From Tolypeutes matacus (taxonomy: Eukaryota; Chordata; Mammalia; Cingulata; Chlamyphoridae), in contig JAKSZT010040477.1 in NCBI GenBank assembly GCA_026826555.1, positions 1,029,202 through 1,093,201 on the forward strand: 64,000 bases of DNA, given 5' to 3'. Both the position numbers and the translations under genes were made by a program. The stretch's first letter is position 1. Each line of letters opens with the position of its first letter. Below, one piece after another: positions 58,585-64,000 of the stretch. The notes beneath the pieces were generated by a model, which did no database searches, was not told the origin of the DNA, and was given only the letters and a program-made list of their open reading frames with translations.

Positions 58585-61155
58585 TCATCCCAAAGGCAAT
58601 GACATATATAAACCTAAAGAAAATATGGCTAATGTAATGCTTTGACAGTAATAATATAGAATATTAATGGATTAAACTCTCCAATCAAGAGATACAGATT
58701 GGCAGAAAGGATAAGGAAATATGAGCCATATATATGCTGCCTATAAGAAACACACCCAAATGTGCCAGGAGGTTGAAAGTGAATGGTTAGAAAACAATTT
58801 TACTTGCAAACAATAATCAAAAAAAGGTGGGAGTAGCTATAGTAATATTGGACAAATAGACTTTAAATACAAGTAGACTTTATAAGACACAAAGAAGGAC
58901 ACTATATTTTAATAAAAGGGGTAATCTATTAAGGAGAAGAACTATCCAAAACATTTATACACCTAACCAGAGTGTCTCAAAATATATGACACAAACATTG
59001 GGAAAACAAAGTTGAGAAATAGATACCTCTACAATTATAGTGGGAGACATTAATATACCATTATCTCCATTAGACAGAACATTTTGACAGAGGATCAATG
59101 ATGCAGAGACCTTGAATAATATGGTTGAGGGTCTAGGCCTAAGAGACATATACAGAACATTACACCCCAATATAGCCAGATGTACATTCTTCTTGAGTGC
59201 ACATAGATCATTCTCCAAGATAGATCACATGCTATGCCACAGAAACACTCTCAACAAATTCAGAAAGTTTGAAAGCATACAAAGTAATTTTTCTGACCAC
59301 AGTGGAATGGATCTGAAAAATATGAGCAGAGAACCAAATTTGGCACAAAGATATGGAATTTAATCAATGCATTCTTAAACAACCAGTAGGTCACGGAGGA
59401 AATTGCAAAAAAAAAAAATCAGTAACAACCTTGAAGTGAATGAAAATGACAACACAACATATCAAAAAAAAAAAAAAAGAGAGAGAGAGAGAGAGACTTG
59501 TGGGATGCAGCAAAAGCAGTGCTGAGAAGGGAATTTATAACCATAAATGCCTACATTAAAAAACAAAGGGCTAAAAAATCAAAGAACTAACTACACACAT
59601 GGAGGAATTAAAAAAGAACAACAAACTAATTCCAAAGCAAGTAGAAAGAAAGAAATAACAAAGATTAGAGCACAGCTAATGAAATTGAAAATAAGAAAGC
59701 ACTAGAAAAATTAACAAAATCAAAAGTTGGTTCTTTGAGAAGATTAATAAGATTAACAATCCCTCAGCTAGACTAACAAAGAAAAATGAGAGAAGATGCA
59801 CATACATAAAATAAGAAATGCAGAATGGGTATCATCACTGGTCACACTGAAATAAAGAGGATATGAAAAGGATACTTTGTAAAATTGTATGTCACAAGAT
59901 GGATAACTTAGATGAAATGAACAACTTTCTAGAAACATGCAAGCAACCAACATTGATGAAAGAAGAAATTGTTGAACTCAAGAGACCAATCACAAGTAAT
60001 GAAATTGAATTTGTCATCATAAACCTCCAACTATGAAGAGCATAAGATCTGATGGCTTCACAGGTGAATTCTACCATCATTCCAGAAAGAAGTAACAACA
60101 ATCCTGCTTAAACTCTTCCAAAATATAGAAGTGGAGTGAACATTGCCTAACTCATTCTATGATGCCAACATCACCTTAATACCAAAGACACATAAAGACA
60201 CCACAAGAAAGGAAATCTACAGATCAATCTTTCTGATGAAATTGAATGCTAAAATTCTCAATAAAATACTTGCTAATCATATTCAACAACACATTAAATG
60301 AATTATACATAAAAAACAAGTGGAGTTCAACCCTGGTGTACAAGGATGGCTCATCATAAGAAAATCAATCAATGTAATACACCACATTAACATATTGAAA
60401 GAAAAAAATCACACGATCATCTCCATTGATGCAGAAAATTATTTGACATACAACAGCACCCTTTTCTGATAAAAACACTTCAAAAGGTAGGAATAGAAGG
60501 AAGATTCCTCAACATGATAAAGGGTATATTGAAAAACCCACAGCTAATATATTCAATGGTGAAATGCTAAAAGCTTTCCATCTAAGATCAGGAACAAGAA
60601 ATGGATGCTCACTGTCATTGTTCTTATTTAACAATGTGTTAGAAGTACTTGTTTGAGTGCTTAGGGTAGAAAAAGATCTAAAAGGCATCTAAACTGTAAG
60701 GGAAGAAGTAAAAATTTGACTATTTGCAGCTGACACGATCCTATACATTGAAAGCCCTGAGAAATCTGCAACAAAGCTTCTAGAGCTGATAGTTCACTAA
60801 AATGGCAGGATAAAATATCAGCACGCAAAAATCAGTTGCATTTATGTACAACAATAATGATCAATCTGAGGAGGAAATCAAGAAAAGTATTCCATTTGAA
60901 ATAACAACTAAAAGAATCAAATACCTAGGAATAAATTTTATTAAAGATGTAAAGGTCTTATATTCAGAAAATTACACAATTTAAAGGAAATCAAAGAAGA
61001 CCTAAATAAATGGAAGAATATTCTGTGTTCATGGGTGGAAGACTAAACATAATTAGATGGCTGTCCTACCTAAATTAATTTGCAAATTTAACAAAATCGC
61101 AGTAATAATCACCACAGCATTTTTTACTGAATTGGAAAAGCTAACTACAAAATGT
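58585..61155 (+). mobile_element. L1 ORF2, nearly from start, 3'-incomplete
   Basis: The longest ORF2 copy. Endonuclease start 'agaatattaatggattaaac' (58658) and 'agaaacacacccaaatg' (58746); 'gtgggagacattaatatacc' at 59040; reverse-transcriptase landmarks 'agatctgatggcttcacagg' (60045) and 'ttgcagctgacacgatcct' (60724, FADD box changed to FAAD); then ORF2 thumb to 'ctaactacaaaatgtatttg' (61140). Many stops and frameshifts break it, and (GA)n at 59479-59496 lies inside. Living L1 ORF2 provides endonuclease and reverse transcriptase; this copy is inactive. Confidence 0.85.
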
Positions 61156-61159
61156 ATTT

Positions 61160-61615
61160 GTGTAATTTTTGTTGTTTTCAATTTTGTCTTCTCCATTGGT
61201 ATTTACATTTTCTTTCTTTATATTGTTCTTTTATTGATAATTCTAGGAATATCTTGTGATTGTAAGTAATCAGTAATGCTATAAAGATATTTAAATGGAA
61301 TTTGCATTTAAATAATTATGTTGTAGACATAATTAAATTATTGTAAATTGCTTTGAATTAAAATAAGACTATTTTATATGTGATACAAGAACCTCAGTAG
61401 GATTTCCAGTTTCCCCTTTGCTGTGTTTTGTGCTACTTTACCATATATTTTTCTTTTTCTAATTTTATAAACTTTCAATTCATTTGTTATTACTTTGCTT
61501 TAATTAGTGGATTATATTTTAAATGAATTAAGAAGAAAAATAGAAGTATTATTTATATATAAATATATATTCTGATACTGCTTACCTCTTCCTGGAATTC
61601 TAAATTGCCATCTAG
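61160..61615. other. No gene recognised
   Basis: AT-rich. The ORF 61057-61269 joins the L1 end to this DNA and is not a gene. Confidence 0.4.
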
Positions 61616-61619
61616 CAAT

Positions 61620-61830
61620 TTGGGTAGAACAGACATCTAATGATGTTTAGTCTTCCAATCCATGAATAGAGAATATTCTTCCATTTATTTAGGTGTTCTT
61701 TGATTTCCTTTAACAATGTTGTATACTTTTGTGTGCACAAGTCCTTTACATCTTTAGTTAAATTTTCCCTTTGGCATTAATTTCTTCCTTTGATTACCTG
61801 TAAATATCATTAGTTTGCATACAGTTTTGA
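61620..61830 (-). mobile_element. L1 ORF2 fragment, antisense
   Basis: 'gatgtttagtcttccaatccatgaa', 'tcttccatttatttaggtgttc' and 'acaagtcctttacatctttag' are the reverse of the ORF2 thumb region seen at 50840-50930. Confidence 0.75.
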
Positions 61831-61834
61831 GAAA

Positions 61835-62395
61835 TATATTCACTCCCTACATGATTTTGAATTAACATTTTTTTCTTTTTCTTTTTTTCCCTTTAGGCTC
61901 ATTGAGAATATTTTTCTATTACATTATAACCACCATATTTTCTGATTTGATGCCAGAAATCATTTTTATCCTTGTTGCTTTATATATAATATTACATATT
62001 ACTTTTGCTTCTCAGTGATTTTTAGATTATTTCTTTATATTTGACTTTCAGGTTTTTGAATAATTAAATAAAAGAAAACTATCAATATTTCTGCCAATAA
62101 CTTTCCTGCCTATTCTTTCTCCTATCCTTTCTTTGGACTACAATATTACACAGGTTATGTTAGTTGATCGGCTATGTTAATGTTATTCAATGATATATGG
62201 GAAGTAGTAAATGGAATTATATTTTGAAAATTCTAATATTGTGTATAAACACATATGCATACATATACATATGTTTGCATAATGTGAATTTTTCTTAAGA
62301 TGTATAATCCCATATATTTTTACCTATGTATTCATTTTTCAGAATTATCATTACAATCAGACTAATGAATATTTTCATTGTCCCCAAAAGTTTCC
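61835..62395. other. AT-rich DNA, probably older L1 remains
   Basis: The text is L1-like in tone but I could not place it. No gene recognised. Confidence 0.3.
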
Positions 62396-62399
62396 CCAG

Positions 62400-63115
62400 G
62401 TGTCCACTAATTTGTTTTCTGACACTATAGATTAGTTTTCTTTTTCTGGAATTTTATATAAATGCAATGATATAGTACATATGCTTTCTTGTCTGATTTA
62501 TTTCTCTCAATATTATTGTTTTCAGATTCATTAATACTGCAGTATTTTCCAATAGTTCATTATTTTTGTAGCTATGTAGTATTCCTTTGGATAGATATTC
62601 AAGGATTTGTTTATTATATTCCTCTCTTGATGAATTTTGTATTGTTTCTAATTTTGGGTTATTACAAATAAAATTCTCATGGATATTTGAGTATAAGCCT
62701 TTCCATGGTCACATGCTTTCATTTCTTTTGCATAATTACCTAAGTGTAGAATGGACAGTACATATAGTAGATGTAGATTTAACTTTTTCAAAAAATTAAA
62801 ATACATTTCCAGATAATTGTAGTTATGGCCTAAGGTATGGTCTATCTTGTATATATACTATAGACACATAAAAAGAATATGTACTCTGTTATGATTTGGT
62901 GGTATGCTCTATAAATGTCAATTATATCCTATTGGCAGATGGTATCGTTGAGTTCTATATTCTAGTTGATTTTCTCTCTAATTGTTCTATTAATTATTAA
63001 GTGTGGTTTTAATTTGTCTATTTCTCTTTCAAGTAGCTTCATTTTCACTTTATATATTTTAGAGTTCTGCTGTCTGTGGCATATATATTTAGAATTGCTA
63101 TGTCTTCATTTTTCT
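62400..63115 (-). mobile_element. Old L1 fragments, antisense
   Basis: 62500-62760 reads as the reverse of an ORF2 end ('gtagctatgtagtattcctttgga'). 62880-63115 has 'ctataaatgtcaattatatcct' and 'tctctttcaagtagcttc', text common in antisense L1. Confidence 0.5.
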
Positions 63116-63117
63116 TT

Positions 63118-63405
63118 CTCTAATTTTTTATTTTTATTTTAAAAGAAGTTTAGATTACATGAATGTTACATAAAATAACACATTAATAACACCATTCTTT
63201 AATGTGGTACATTTGTTACAACTGATGAACATATATTGAAGCATTGCTAATAAATGTGGAATATAGTTTACACTATAGTTTACACTCTATCCTACACAAT
63301 TTTGTAGGTTATGATAAAATACATAATAGCCTGTATTCATCATTGCAATGTCATTCAGGACAATTCAAATGTCCCTAAAGTGCCCCATATTAAACCATAG
63401 ATTGA
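63118..63405 (-). mobile_element. Type A 3' end inserted in the old L1
   Basis: 'agtttagattacatgaatgttac', 'atttgttacaactgatgaac' and 'tgcaatgtcattcaggacaattc' match the start of the other minus-strand type A copies. L1-like text continues on both sides, so this is a nested insertion. Confidence 0.75.
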
Positions 63406-64000
63406 CTTTTTATCATTATATAATGTATCTCTTTATCTCTGGTAATTTTCTTTGTGCTGAGGTCTACTTTACATGAAGTTAACCCAGACAATCTTGCTTT
63501 CCTTTCTCTAATATTTTATGTTACATATATTCCATCCTTTTATTTTCAATGATCCTGCATCACAATAATTTAAGAGAGTTTATTGTAAAGAGTGTACACT
63601 TAGGTCTTATTTGTTTAGACCACTTACATTTAATAGGATTATCAATAGATTAGGGTTTAAGTCTTCCATTTTCTTTTATTTTTGGTCATTCTTTGTGTTT
63701 TTCATTTCTCTATTTTTATTTTCTGCCTTCCTATGGGTTACTTGAACATTTTAAGAAATATATTTTGATTTACTTATAGTGTTTTTGATCATACAATTTG
63801 TATAGTTTTTAAATTTGCATAATTTATGTATTATACACCTAACTTTTCTACTGGTGTGGTTATTTTGTAAGATTTGGTCATGTATAGAGTCCTTTACCAC
63901 TTTTATATCTTTTTACCCCTCACCCCCATTTACAATATAATTTTATTAAATATTTCTTATACATACATTTAGAACCACATCTCCTTGTTATAATTTTTGG
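63406..64000 (-). mobile_element. Old L1 fragment, antisense, to the window edge
   Basis: 'ttgactttttatcattatataatgt', 'ctttgtgctgaggtctacttta' and 'ggtcttatttgtttagaccac' continue the antisense L1 type seen before the type A insertion. Confidence 0.45.

Noticed and set aside
58585..61830. Sense ORF2 followed by antisense ORF2 as one inverted L1
   Set aside because: The antisense piece at 61620 covers the same thumb region as the sense piece at 60950, and 460 bp of other DNA lie between them.

Overview
This window looks like gene-poor mammalian DNA. It is AT-rich, packed with LINE-1 (L1) debris, and contains an olfactory receptor pseudogene, a U1 snRNA retropseudogene and one decayed endogenous retrovirus. 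A dimeric SINE with a tRNA-like head near 38.2-38.6 kb matches what I know of the DAS-type SINEs of armadillos and their relatives, so a xenarthran is the best guess. That rests on recognition, not a search. I see no intact protein-coding gene; every coding trace is a pseudogene or transposon remnant.

Layout. 0-5.7 kb: a CCTT microsatellite, unique DNA and several L1 fragments. 5.7-14.6 kb: a minus-strand L1-type 3' region split by a provirus (5929-13145, minus strand) with paired LTRs, a Lys-type primer site, a polypurine tract and broken gag, dUTPase, pol and env pieces. 14.6-17.8 kb: an L1 ORF2 tail, then a half-L1 (HAL1-like) element with ORF1 but almost no ORF2. 18.7-26.7 kb: L1 3' ends, an L1 with a repeated 5'UTR and an ORF2 deletion, and a 400-base assembly gap. 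26.7-29.8 kb: mostly unique. 29.8-32.4 kb: L1 3' regions. 33.3-37.7 kb: a duplicated olfactory receptor locus with one nearly full-length and one gutted pseudogene. 38.2-42.7 kb: DAS-type SINE, a 5'-inverted element and a second HAL1-like element that itself carries a 5'-inverted L1 insertion. 43.4-47.5 kb: one repeat and unique DNA. 47.6-52.4 kb: a large 5'-inverted L1 and an older L1 tail. 52.6-53.9 kb: an olfactory receptor C-terminal scrap and the U1 pseudogene. 55.6-64 kb: L1 fragments in both directions, including a long ORF2.

Two recurrent noncoding L1-type 3' regions are named here for reference. 'Type A' is up to about 1.75 kb, follows ORF1 in the HAL1-like elements, and carries a conserved block 'ggagccagtggccact'. 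'Type B' follows ORF2 in the L1 at 21-24.9 kb. Nothing here works as a pathway. The window records layered retrotransposition: nested insertions, 5' inversions, target-site duplications and decay of an olfactory receptor cluster. Most repeat boundaries are estimates by eye.
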